From the NCBI RefSeq assembly GCF_041296385.1, contig NC_091020.1, positions 28,290,001-28,354,000 of the forward strand: a stretch of 64,000 nt of DNA. The letters run 5' to 3'. The notes beneath the pieces were generated by a model, which was not told the origin of the DNA, made no database searches, and saw nothing but the letters and a program-made list of their open reading frames with translations. Made by a program: the position numbers and the translations under genes. The stretch's first letter is position 1. Each line of letters opens with the position of its first letter. Below are positions 35,878 to 47,435 of this stretch, piece after piece. Source of the stretch: Aphelocoma coerulescens (lineage: Eukaryota > Chordata > Aves > Passeriformes > Corvidae).

Positions 35878-36310
35878 GAGAAAAAAAAAGTGCGTTCGCT
35901 ACATACAAGGTGAAGGCAGCTGCGTCAGCCCACCCTCTTCAGATGGAAGCTTACTAGACTCTCCTCCGTCCTCCCCTGCCATGCTCGCCTCCCCCTCCAG
36001 AGACTCGAAACCACAGACTGAACAAACGCAACCCCTCTCGCTCTCATTGAAGCCCGACCCGCTGGCGCACCTGGTGATGATGCCGCCGCCATCCTCGCTC
36101 GTGCTCGCTGAGAGCGCTGCGAGCAAGCCCGGCGCCCTGCCCGCCGCCAGCTGCCCCAACGGGGCCCTGGACCACCCGCCGGCCGCCCTCCCGCCGGCCG
36201 CCGCCGCCGCATCCCTCGCACAGCCCTCGACGTCCTCCTTGCATTCCCACAGCTCGCTGGCGGGGACACAGCCCCAGCCGCTCTCCCTTGTAACGAAGTC
36301 CTTAGAATAG
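35878..36310 (+). CDS. TCF7L2: TCF7L2 terminal exon: C-clamp end, E-tail and alternative short tail
   Basis: The exon follows tttctag and is read in two frames. After either C-clamp exon it gives RRKKKCVRYIQGEG, completing the C-clamp. A Ser/Pro-rich tail follows with two CtBP-binding motifs (QPLSLSLKPDP and QPLSLVTKSLE), ending at TAG 36308-36310. After the basic-tail or optional exon it gives the short frame GEKKSAFATYKVKAAA... and ends at TAG 35955-35957, the known M/S isoform end. The acceptor is a tandem TAG-GAG, so start 35881 is also possible (one residue less). An A9 run lies at 35881-35889. The middle of the tail carries Ala and Pro runs (ALPAAS, PPAALPPAAAAA) that look longer than in mammals, and the exon is CpG-rich. 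Confidence 0.97.
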
Positions 36311-37252
36311 CTTTAGCCTCGTTAGCCCTTTCGGTTTCCTTTCGGGGGGATTGAATTCTGTTGGCATTTGGGGTTTTGGTTTTTTTTTCCTTTTCTTTAT
36401 TTTTTTTTTTTCTTCTCCTCCTTGTTGTCGTCTGCTGTTTGTCGTCGTTTCTCGGTTTCATTTTTAATTTGTGCCATGTGGCTACATTAGTTGATGTTTT
36501 ATCGAGTTCATTGGTCAATATTTGACCCATTCTTATTTCAATTTCTCCTTTTTAAATATGTAGATGAGAAAAGCCTCATGATTCTGCCAAAATTTTTATC
36601 AACAGCTGTTTAAAGTCTTTGTAGCGTTTAAAAAATATATATATATACATAATTGTTATGTAGTTCCAATAGCTTAGTTTTAAAGACTGATTTTAAAAAT
36701 TAAAAAAAAAAAAGAAGCAATTTTGAAGCAGCCCTTGCCGGAGGCATTGGTTCTTTATTATTTGTATTAAATACGAGCTTGCGAACCAATCATTTTACAT
36801 CTGGTTTTTAAATCTTTAAGGGCACAACGAATGCGGTGCCGCTACTACTTCTTTTTTTTTTTCTTCCTTGTGTGAAACAACCTTTATTGTGATGTTACTT
36901 GTTATTGTTTAAATGTACAGAAACAAAGGGTTAAAAAAATGTGTTAATATACCTTGTTCCATGGTGTTGTTCTTTTGGGGGAGGGGACGCTACTCAACAA
37001 TTAAAAGTATCACAACGCTATTGGACCAGTAGTATTTATTGCTTTAGAAATTGCTTGTTGTATCTGTATGTTGTCCCTTTTTAAATGTTTTTTTCTTCTT
37101 TTTTTTTCCTTGAAACATTGTATAAAGGGTTTTTTTTTTTCCTTTAGTGTAAGCATCTTATATATAACAACTCATTTGTACAAGGTTTTTAAGTTTATAT
37201 ATAAATGTGTATATATATATTTTTTCCGGGATTTTGTTTTTGATTTCTTTTC

Positions 37253-37256
<4 letters not shown>

Positions 37257-37284
<28 letters not shown>
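37257..37284. repeat. Poly-T run in 3' UTR
   Basis: T28 homopolymer in the transcribed strand, giving a U28 tract in the mRNA 3' UTR. Confidence 0.95.
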
Positions 37285-37287
<3 letters not shown>

Positions 37288-38086
37288 ATATGAAATACGG
37301 TTGCCACCAAACGGACATTCGCAGGTGCATTTTTTTCAAGGATCAATAGTGTAAAGAATAAAATTGCTTTAAAAGCCATTACACACGAAAAGACTTGAAA
37401 ATTTAGCAAGGGAATTTTTAGCAATGCTGTTTGAAAAATAGCAAGGTCCAAGTGTCTCCCGTTCAGAACTGCAGCTGAATCCCCTGCGACATTAGGACTG
37501 TAGGCTGTGTGCAAAATTTTTATGTGCCAAAATTCTCAGTGACTTTTAACTTTCTCCCGACAACTTTATTATTTTTTTTAATGCTGTAATTTTTTTGTTC
37601 ATCATGTTTTGCTGTGATGTTACATAGGTAGATATGTATGTAGTTTTAATGTCACCTATAACAGACGTGTTTGGTAGCAGATTGTCCGGAAAGCATTTAA
37701 AATGAAGAGGTATAAACCCTTAAGGGCCAAATTCTGTATATTAGATTATTCATAAAAGGAAAATCAGACTGCCACTTTTATGTACACTTACTACATACAG
37801 GTAGGTAGCAAACTTAAAACAAAAAAAAAAAACCTAGGCATGTTGATGTTGCAAAAAACGCTGTATAAAGCTGAAAAATTGTTCATCTGTTCATTCAGTG
37901 CCATTGTAGTTGACATGAAGCGATTGTAAAACTGTCTCAGATTTTTCTCTGGTTTATTAAGATGCTAACTATAACATTTTTTGTGAATACTTTGAATGTT
38001 TCCTAACAGTTGTGATGTTACTGTTCCGTTTTATGCTCTTATTCCGATTTTCATTTTTAATGGTTTGGAAGCCATTTTTTGTAATG

Positions 38087-38092
38087 AATAAA
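38087..38092 (+). terminator. TCF7L2: Polyadenylation signal AATAAA
   Basis: Canonical hexamer in gaataaatg, followed by tgctgtacagtatctg containing TGTA elements (CFIm-type). First of two closely spaced distal signals. Confidence 0.75.
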
Positions 38093-38133
38093 TGTTCATG
38101 CTGTACAGTATCTGTAGCATGCAGTTCTGGATT

Positions 38134-38139
38134 AATAAA
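38134..38139 (+). terminator. TCF7L2: Polyadenylation signal AATAAA (distal)
   Basis: Canonical hexamer 47 nt after the previous one, followed by gcaacttagtatgtgc, a GT-containing downstream element. Likely sets the final 3' end near 38150-38160. Confidence 0.75.
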
Positions 38140-38159
38140 AGCAACTTAGTATGTGCAGA

Positions 38160-41100
38160 GAATGACTTGTCAACTCATTTATGCGTTGACTGAATTTTGT
38201 CTGGCTGGAAAGATTTTCAGGCCAACTGGAAAAATTCCTCAAAAGAAAATGTGTGAAAATTGTGGCAAATTGCAGCCAGCTCTAGTTGTGAGAAATCCCG
38301 TTTCCTTTGGGTTCCCATGGAATGCACTTGCACTGGCCCTCTCCCTGCTCAGCGCACTTTTGCGTGAGTAGCAGTGGTTAAAAATCCTTTTTATTCAAAG
38401 CAAATGGCACATGATTTGGCAGAAGACAGCATGTGAGCTAAGGCAATGTTCTTCCATGTGAATTGAGCCTGACTGGGGCACAGGTGACCAGAGCTGGTGA
38501 TACCTTCAATTTTAATATATTTCTGTTCAACCTGGTGGTCTCAAAACATAGGGCCGGTGCACTATAAAGTTCACATAGGAGAGCCCAGATAGCCTTAATT
38601 AGTAAAGTCCTTCTGCTGGCCTTAGGCTTTATCTGGACAGATTTGAGTCCAGTTTTGCATATATTTGAGGGTTTTTAAAATGAAATGAGCCCTTGCAGCA
38701 CAGCCTGCTCTCAGTTCCAAAAATCCAGCATCCACCTGACAGCAATGCCTGCAGATGCTGCAGGATGGGACTGAATTTATGTTGTTGATTTGTTTGGGTT
38801 TTTTAAAATAAGTGGAGACTTAAACTTCATCATTTCCAGGCATCTATCACAATTGGATGTCACCATAGGCCCAGTCATCTTGGAAAATGTCAGCCGTAGT
38901 AATTCCTACAATGGCACTTGAGGAGAATGGAGTGTAAAGGTCTTGAAGCAGGTTTGTTCCCTGCCATTGTGCAGGTGCATTGCTGAGGTACTGCACTTCT
39001 GTTTGGCTGGTCTTGGCAGGCTCTGCAGGAAGGGTGAGTGTTCTGCAGAGATCTGAGAACAGGCTGTTCTGGTAAGCCCAGCACTGGGATGGTGCTGTCC
39101 CTTCCTGTGGGGTCCAGTAAAACCTGCAAAAGTGTTCACTGGCTGCAGAAGGAATTTCCTTTGTGAGGGGGTGGGAGTCACTGAATGAAGTACTAAATAA
39201 TGTGTAAGCAGTATACAGTACTTTAAACTGCTAATACTTAATTACTAGATCCAAGACAAGCCTTTTGGGTTTTTTTGTTCAAACATGTTAATAATGGGCA
39301 ATATACATGAGTATTACTTCTTATGCCCTATTAGAAGGAATAAGTCATGGTGAATTTTTTACCAAGCTCCATTTATCTCTCTTGATCCAAGGCCTGATGG
39401 TGTTTTTGTTGTGGTCTGACACAATGCTGCCCTTGACCTAAGTGGAACATGTTCCCTCATCACCCATGACAGGCACGTGGGCAGCGTGGGTGGGACAGGG
39501 CTCTGCAGTGGGGAAAAGGACACTGCTGCAAAGCCTTTGTGTAAGATGCCAAATTTTCCTGTTGTTGGTAGCCAGTAAATTGAATGCAATGCTTAAATTA
39601 CTCTCTGGCTAGTTAAGGTTTCTAGGGAATTTTTTTCTTCTTTTTCCTAAGTGTTTTGACTCTTGCTAGAGCATGGCCATCCATCAGCCAGACACATGTG
39701 CTGCATCTCTGCTGGGGATAGCTGCGCTCTTCTAAAGTAAGGAATACTGCTCCAGGGAGATCTTTGAACGTCATGATTCAAAGTAGACACCATCAAGGTA
39801 TGGTTCATATATTCAGGAAAATACTGTGTTCTTTGCTCTCTGCTTTATTAGGCAAACTTCGGAAAGCAGAGTCCTGAAACACCGTTCCCGTGCAAATTAG
39901 TTTTCCTTCTGTGTGTGTGGTGAGAGAGGCATGTGTTCCAAGGGCATGTTGAACAGAGCTTGTGAGTGGTGGATAACTTGTGCTGGGAACTTTGCTGTGG
40001 AAAACAATAGTATATTCCTGGGAAAGCAACTGCATGTGTTTCCTGTACATTATGCCTTAGCTGTGTCCCTTAGAGGCATTATGCCTTCAGATTTGCCTCC
40101 AAATTTCCCTTGCTTAGAGGAACTGAGCTGGGTCAAGGCTCCTGGGAGAAAATTACCATTATTTATATGTATTCCCTTTGTGTGCAGGAGTCCAGGTACC
40201 CTGGAAATGTGGTGGGAAGACAGCCCTTTCTATATACACTGTAGGAGTACAATAGGGTGAGGAACAGGCTGATCACCCCCAGATCCACACCAGTGAGGGC
40301 AACCACTAGAGTGGGGTGGTGACAAACTGGCACAGTCTGTCCTCATCCAGGGCTGCCACAGGACAGCACGGGGCCCTACATACAGTAGGTAATTCACTGT
40401 ATCTATTGCTTCCATCTGTTTTTATGGACTAAGGCAAGGAAGCAAGTCAATGTATTCCATGTTCGGGAGACATTTATTTTCCATTAGTTTTGTAAATCTC
40501 ATTTTTCACTTAGTGTATGGAATTTTAAAAAGTTTAAGCAACTGCTGACTCAAAGCAGTGCCACATGGTTTTATGCTTTTCTCAAAAGAAAAAGTGGAAA
40601 GACAGGAAAAAAAGAGCAATCTTTAGAGTCCTGTTCATTTCATTAGACTATAAAAAAGATGTAAAGAGAATTTACTGTAAAATAGTTGCATAGGTCATTG
40701 CAACAATAATGAAAGCTAATAATATTAGTGTTGTTATTATTATTATTATTATTAACAACAACAGTAATGATAACAAACAACAATGTGTATGACACTGCTG
40801 CCTAGGTATGTCTGGCATACACATAGGATCACTTTACCACCAAAGACTCTGGATGAAGGTTTTGGATGCTGTTTTGGGAGAGGTGCTCCAGCTGAAAACA
40901 AAATTCAGTACAGGACCAAGATAGATCTCAGGTGATCTTTGTTGGACAGGATGCCTAAAGCTTTTGGAGCTTCAAAACTATGAATATTCAAATTTGCTGA
41001 GAGATTGTAGCAATTGCTATGTTATAAAAAAAGGGTAGACAGTTACTTTGGCATTCATTTTAAGATGTCCTTGGGAAACATCTTGAGACTTTGAGGCAGA

Positions 41101-43435
41101 TCAACTACAAGTGATTTCATTCCAAGCACCCATCATTGTCAATAATGTCACCAACCCATTTAAGGACTCTTTCAGGACTGTAGTCTTCCAACTCCTGGAC
41201 TGATTTTCTCCTGGGATCAATCAAAAATATTAACTCATGACTTTCATCCATGTTCTAGGAGTTGCTCTTTTTCTGAGGTTGGAAATGCTTTTAAATTTGG
41301 GGTGGGGGGCTGTTTGGACCTCTAAGGCAGTGGAGAACATGAAGTCATGCTCTCTGTCCATCTGCTTGACCCTCTCCTGATAGTTCTTGAATAGTCTGGC
41401 ATTCTGAACCAGATTTGACAGCGGCAGTCAGACTCTCAGAGATGATAAAGTCCCTCTGAGTTCCAGGGAAATCTCTGCCGGTGCTGAGAAGAGAGGCTTT
41501 CCAGATCCACTGCTGAAGAAAAGGCAGGGAGAGCTCAGCTGTTATCCATTCTCTCTGGCAGCATCCAGATGGCCAATTATCACACATCTACTTCTGGACC
41601 AGCATCTGTGCTCCCCTGCCCAGCTGGCAGGCCGAGAAGATTAGGTAGGAGACATGGACAGCACTGGGATGTTGGAAGGAACAAGGGAATGAGTTAAGGG
41701 TATAGGGAAAACTGGAAATACTGCAGCTGCAATATGTAATATTATGTAAGATTGCAGTGGGGAAGCCAGAGGAGGGGAAGGACAATGGGGAGATAGGAGA
41801 CACATCTGCAGGACACCAGGCCCTGCTAATGCTCCTGCTCACAGGGCAGAGCTGCTCTGGAAAAGTCAATGCTGTGGGGCTCCCAGCTCCTGTCTCATTC
41901 CTTCAGCTGAGCAGCTGGCACCAGCTCACCAATGGGAAGCACAGCCCCATTTGGGAGGTACCTGCTGGCAGGGGCCTGTGATGCCCTGGCCTGGACCCCA
42001 CCAGAACAGTCTCCAGGATGGAAAAGTCTCAGGGTGTTTCCACAGCTCTGTAGCATGGGGAAGACTGGAGCTGGGTGTGCAAAGCAAGAAGGGTGGGGTT
42101 TTTTTCAAGAAAGAGAGAAAAGGGATTAATATCTTATTTGCAAACCAGCCCATTTGTAGTAGCTGGTTCCCAGGCATTAGCAAACACCCTGGTTTTAATC
42201 TCCATCAGAAATTGTCTCCTTTGCTCCCTTATTTTGTGTTCCCTTTTAAATAAGCTGCTGGGGTATTTTTGGATCTAACTATATCTTTTTAATCTGTTCC
42301 ACCCACCCCTCCTCAGCCCCCGCTGCCTCCCTGCCTGCTCCTTCTTCAAACTTATATAATGGTACATTATACAAAATAGCTAAGCAGGTGGTATTTTTAA
42401 AGACAGTGAGTGAGCATTTTTTTGGCCTAAATTTGGAACGAAACAGATGGATTTTAAGACTCTGCTTTTTCTATGAATAGTAACCGTTGTTCTCCACTGC
42501 CTTAAACACCAGTTTCAAGACCACCTCCAGCAACCAATCAGCACACTGTTATTTAATTATAGCAAAATTCTTAGCTCTGTCTGCTGCTGCATGGGCAAGT
42601 GGGGGGCACTGGATCAACTTCTGGAGCCAGGCAGACTTGCCAACAATAATTTTCCTTTTCCCAGAGGGCCGAAGGGGCCTGCAGCGGGTTCCAAGTTCCT
42701 CCTAAACTGGCTGTTCAGTTTGGGCTCCCTGACAGAGTGCTTGAAAAGGGTTATAGAAAGGCAGATAAATGCACTTCTTGTTGCAAGCTTCCCTGACAAG
42801 CCAGGCCTCCAGAACAGTGATCTCATTCCTGCCTTATTATTGGTGGTGCCAGATTTTTTCCATTAACAGGTAATTGAGTCGAAACTAAAATAAGCAAAGT
42901 TTGTTTTATCCAGTGTGTTTTCTTACTTGCTTGTGAAAGAAAAACACTTTAGAGAGGGGTTTGCTTTTAATGTTCATGGAAATGTATTTACATCTCACAG
43001 ATTGCTCCCTGCTCTAGTGTAATTAACCTGACTGGTCTTTTTGTTATTGTTGTTTTGATTTTTAAAGCAAAGATATTGCTGAGGCTTAATTCATTTTCCT
43101 AACGGTTTGAATTCCCTGGGAGCAGCAGAGTTGAAGTCGCCCATTCTGTGCACGGCCACAAGTGCTATCCAGCTCCTGTGTGTGAACACTCACACTGTGG
43201 GCTTGGCTCCACCCATGGCCCCAGAGGGGAAGCCGGAACAGGATTCCAACAGGATGGTTCTGTACAGCGTTTCCAGGCTCACAACGAGCCTTCCCTTCCA
43301 GAGAGGCCACGGGGACACTGCCGGGACCAGCCAGTGTCTTCTCTCCTGACCAAGCAGGGACACAAAGAAGCTGCCCACAAAACACTCATGGTCTTGCTGA
43401 AGGTCATTCTTCGTTTCTCATCCATGTGTTTATGA
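38160..43435. other. Intergenic DNA downstream of TCF7L2
   Basis: No gene, transposon or RNA recognised. The only simple repeat is a TTA run near 40733-40755 followed by AAC units. Confidence 0.8.
40733..40755. repeat. (TTA)n microsatellite
   Basis: Trinucleotide run of TTA/ATT followed directly by an aacaacaac stretch. Confidence 0.9.
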
Positions 43436-43504
43436 GGGCCAGGAGTTGGACTTGACGATCCTTGTGAGTCCCTTCCAACTCAGCACATTCTGTGATTCTG
43501 TAAT
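43436..43504 (+). mobile_element. CR1 LINE 3' end fragment
   Basis: The + strand reads ttggacttgacgatccttg then gtcccttccaactcag and ends in the imperfect octamers attctgtgattctgta. This is the signature 3' end of avian CR1 elements, truncated at its 5' side to about 70 bp. Inert remnant. Confidence 0.85.
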
Positions 43505-46500
43505 TCCTCAGCCAGCAGCTTCAGGTGTCCCTGTGTTGCCAGCAGGCCACCTCTCCCCATCGTCACCTGCAGGAGAGCCAGCCCTGCCCTGGGTGAAAGG
43601 CAACAGTTTAACAGGAAACAGTAAGCAATGCTGAAGAGCAGAAAAGTTACATGTTTGTGGCTTTGCTGTTTTGCTCCTGTTTGCAGCTGTCCAGAGTTAG
43701 GCTCCTGCCTGCTTTGCCCTTGGGAGGGAGGCCATCATCTCCAGCACCACGGGGACCTGGGCTCTTTGCCCACTCACAGCCTTGTGGCAGCCACCTCTCC
43801 CTGAGCCTTGTGCAGAGGAGTAAAGGGATGGGAAGGGTCAGTAGAGGTGGGGGAGGTCGAGCAAGGAGGGTGCTGAGTTCAGGCTGTGGGATGGGGACAG
43901 TGGCACGTCCCGCTGCAGCAAAGACCCCGCAGCCAGGCAGGGGCAGCAGGTGGCTGCAGAAGTGCTAAGCATGGCAGCGGTGTTGCCTGCCAAGCTGCCT
44001 CAGCCTCTCATCCCCTGGGCTCTGTGAGGCCAATTACCAATTCACAGAGTCTGTTTCAGCACAAACAGGACCTTCAAAGAGTTGGGAGCCTTCCTGTTTT
44101 GTTTCTTTTTATGCCCTCCTAAAAAAATAAAAGCAGAAAGACCCATACTTAAAAGTCAAGTAGATAATTGTTTCAAACACGAATTTCAAACATTGTCTCT
44201 TCCTCTGGGCAGGTATTGCTGGGTCAATTACCCTGACTGCCAGATAGCAAACTGAGACACAATAACCCCCACTTGAACTTGAACACATCCTCTCTAAAGT
44301 AACATTTAAAGGGGGGTTGTTTGGTTCTGTTTAATCGAACAACTTTTGGGGGTTTTCTTGTTGGAGATCTTATCCAGCTTTCATCTTCGATGCTGAGACT
44401 TGCCTGGCAGTGCAGCTGCAGGAGAAATCAGGTGGGTGACAAGAGAGTTGTGGTCCTGCAATAGCCCTTGTCTGGTTGAGGTAAAGGGTCCATGGGAGGA
44501 AAGTGTACTCTGTATGAGGGAGCAAAACAGAAAATGCCTGTTAATGTCTGAAATTAAACAAGTTTCACAAATTGCATTCCTAGCAGTCTGGGATATGCAT
44601 TAACCGAGTCACTCAGTTTACCGGGCTCTAAAGTGTTAAAAAACATGCAGTCACAAGACACACTGGCACAGCTCATATTATCTGCACAAAGCATGTTCAG
44701 AACCTCCACGGCAGAATCAGTGTTGCCACAATGGCAGGAGATGAAATTCCTTCTCCAATCAGTCATCCCAAAATACATGTTTCTCACTGGATTTTCTAGG
44801 GTACTTCTTGTTGCACCAACAGCGTAGTTTAGTTTCCTGTTTACTGCATGAATTTTGCTAAAGCAGTCAATTGTCTTGCTTTTATGAGCTTTTCCTCTTC
44901 TGCATCATGAGGTATGATGAAGAACTTGTACTTGTGAAAAAACACTGAACAAAGTGGTTTCGCCTCAAATTATTTGATTTTAAGAGATGATCTTTTTCTT
45001 CCCCCACTCTCTTTAAATTTTTAAGTGAATTTAAATTAATAGGCATCTTTCAGGTATAGGCAATACACAGGTTGGAAAGATTTGCCATCCACAAATCTGC
45101 TTACTCATTAAAGCCTTCTGCTTAGCTACAAAACGTCTGCAGCATGGACAACAACAGTACAGACCCCTCTGAACTCTGTCCTTCCTTCAGGCTACTCTGA
45201 CCTGGGTAAATGAACAGAGTGATGCAGCTGACTCTCTGCCTCCTTCTGCCTTCAGATCCTTTCTGTCCCATTCCGAGTGTTTGTCACCTCAGGTTTCTTC
45301 CAATCACCTCTTCCAAGTTTTTCCATTGTCCTGCATTTCAAGGGGATGGCATAGTAGCATCATCTCCATTTCACATGTTTGTAACCTGACCCAAAAGACC
45401 ATTTTTGGATTGAGTTTCACCTATGTGGAATATTTGATATGCTCTTCATCAAAAGGGTCTGTTAGGAGTGAATATAATACCAAGACCAACTTCTTCAAGG
45501 CAGCTGTGTCCAGCAACAAGGTCTGGCCTAGAGCAGACGCAGCAATGGGGAAGAGAACACGAGGACTGACTGTACAACATCAATGACTTTAATACCCTCA
45601 TACATTCAGTCCCTTTTACTTGGGTTTTGGCATCTTTGAACTTTGAACTAACTTGCACCTCTTCTCTTTTCTGGGATTAAATGTCCAAGATTTCCAATGT
45701 CCTCAGGTGTCCCATTTGATGAGGAAAGCCATTTCACAGCAAGAATTCATTGCAGGTGGACAGGAATCTTTGTAAAATGTCTCAACTCTAAAACCAAAGC
45801 CAAAGGAATTGGTAGCTACTACTGAAAAATGTACAGTGATCTTACTTTAATCTATGAGGCACATTTAAAACAATTTTGGAATTGCATAAAATAACAATTT
45901 TTTGGTGTGTGTTGGAGATGACAAAGGGAAGAGAAATATAAATAATTCTACATGTTAGTTGTATTTAAATATTGAAAGTTTCACTATTTCATGTAAATCC
46001 TTTAGATTTGGTCCAACCAAAAACTCTTATTTACCCAATCTTAAATATTTTGGGGTTTGTTTTTTTTTCCTGAATAAACCTGTCTATTTTTAGTGGTGAT
46101 GTTGTTCTGGCTAGTTTTCTTTACCCTAACAGAGGTGACTCCGCAGCACATTTCTTTTGACAAAAACACACAAAACCAACACGAATCAGTTAACACAGAT
46201 GACATCTTTAAACTTGAATACATTTTTTCACTATAAACGCCACCAGTCAACTTTCGTGTAGGTAGGTTTCTATTGTTAGTTGTCAAAGTCTTCTTGAGTG
46301 GATTTCCCACTGTGTCACTTTTGTGTGAGTCAAATCAAGATTATAGGTAACAGAGAAGAAAAAGAAAAAGAAGAGAAGGTTAGACCCTCATTTTAGAGTT
46401 TAAGGAAAATCTACCAGCAGGTTGCAGTTCGAGTTGGTAATATACATGAAAGGGGGAGTCCAAGCCGTGTCACAGGTATCACTATATTAGGCTTTCAGGA

Positions 46501-46967
46501 AAAAGCATACAAAACATATATTGTAGTGGTCACACACAGAGACATAAATTTAGGAACAAGATCTGCCTTAGCTTGAACATAGTCAGCTCTGATAATAAGG
46601 AACAATGGACCGAAGCTATTATGAAACGAAACCCAGGTGCCAGAATGGAGGGAGCTTTTAGCTGAGTTCTCCTGGAATAAAAAAGTCTAACTTTTTTTTC
46701 AGACGTGTTGTCCTAATTTTTTCTGTTCTCACTTTAGAAGACAGCTGATTTTATTTGGGGTTTGATTAATGAGCACAATTAAGATGTTCCGTGCTGAAAT
46801 TTTCTGGAGTAACATTTACATGATTTTTTTTCATATTTTCTGTCTTAAATCATTTTATTTTCATTGGGATTGAGGAAAATATGCTAAATTATGGCCTTTA
46901 TCATATATACACAGTGTCCAGGGTGGATTTCAGATACTTTGTGGTAGCTTGGGTAATTTCTAGTCTT
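43505..46967. other. Intergenic DNA
   Basis: Nothing supported. Overlapping GC-richer ORFs at 43651-44122 show no conserved motif. Confidence 0.75.
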
Positions 46968-47435
46968 ACATCATACAATATGCTGAGTTGGAAGGGACCC
47001 ACAAGGATCATCAAAGTCCAGCTCCCAGGATCACCCCAAGAATCACACCGTGTGCCTGAGAGCATTGTCCTAACCCTTCTTGAACTCTGTGGGGATTGTT
47101 GCTGTCACCACTACCCTGGTTCCAGTGCCCAACCACCCAGTGGATGAAGAACATTTGCAAATATCCAACCTAAGCCTCCCCTGACACAGCTTCAGGCCAT
47201 TCCCTTGGGTCCTGTCAGCAGTCACCACAGAGAAGAGATGCCTGCCCCTCCTCTCTCCCTCATAAAGAAGTTGTAGAATCCTATGAGATCCCATCTCAGC
47301 CTCCTCCAGCTGAACAAACCAAGTGCCCTCAGCCACACCTCATACGTCCTTCCCTCCAGACCCTTCAACATCCTCAAAGCCCTTCTTTGGATGCTTGCTA
47401 ATAGCTTTATATCTTTCTTATATTGCAGTGCCATG
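46968..47435 (-). mobile_element. CR1 LINE 3' fragment, minus strand
   Basis: Read on the + strand it starts with the reversed CR1 tail (gagttggaagggacccaca, aggatcatcaaagtccagc) and continues through the region complementary to the ORF2 C-terminus (cttcaggccattcccttgg). It ends in tagctttatatctttctta, also CR1-like. So the element runs right to left and is 5'-truncated to roughly 470 bp. Reading frames inside are broken remnants of reverse-transcriptase ORF2. Confidence 0.85.

Larger units (their letters stand above)
36311..38155 (+). other. TCF7L2: TCF7L2 3' UTR
   Basis: About 1.85 kb of AT-rich sequence after the E-frame stop, without introns or repeats other than homopolymers. It holds possible proximal poly(A) signals (ATTAAA 37000-37005; AATAAA 37357-37362) and two distal AATAAA hexamers followed by a GT-rich stretch. 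The end is set by the distal signals, so it is approximate to tens of bases. Confidence 0.85.

Noticed and set aside
35925..36530. 201-codon minus-strand ORF, longest frame in the window
   Set aside because: It is the antisense shadow of the GC-rich TCF7L2 terminal exon and its UTR, low-complexity Arg/Gly/Ala-rich, with no splice or promoter support.
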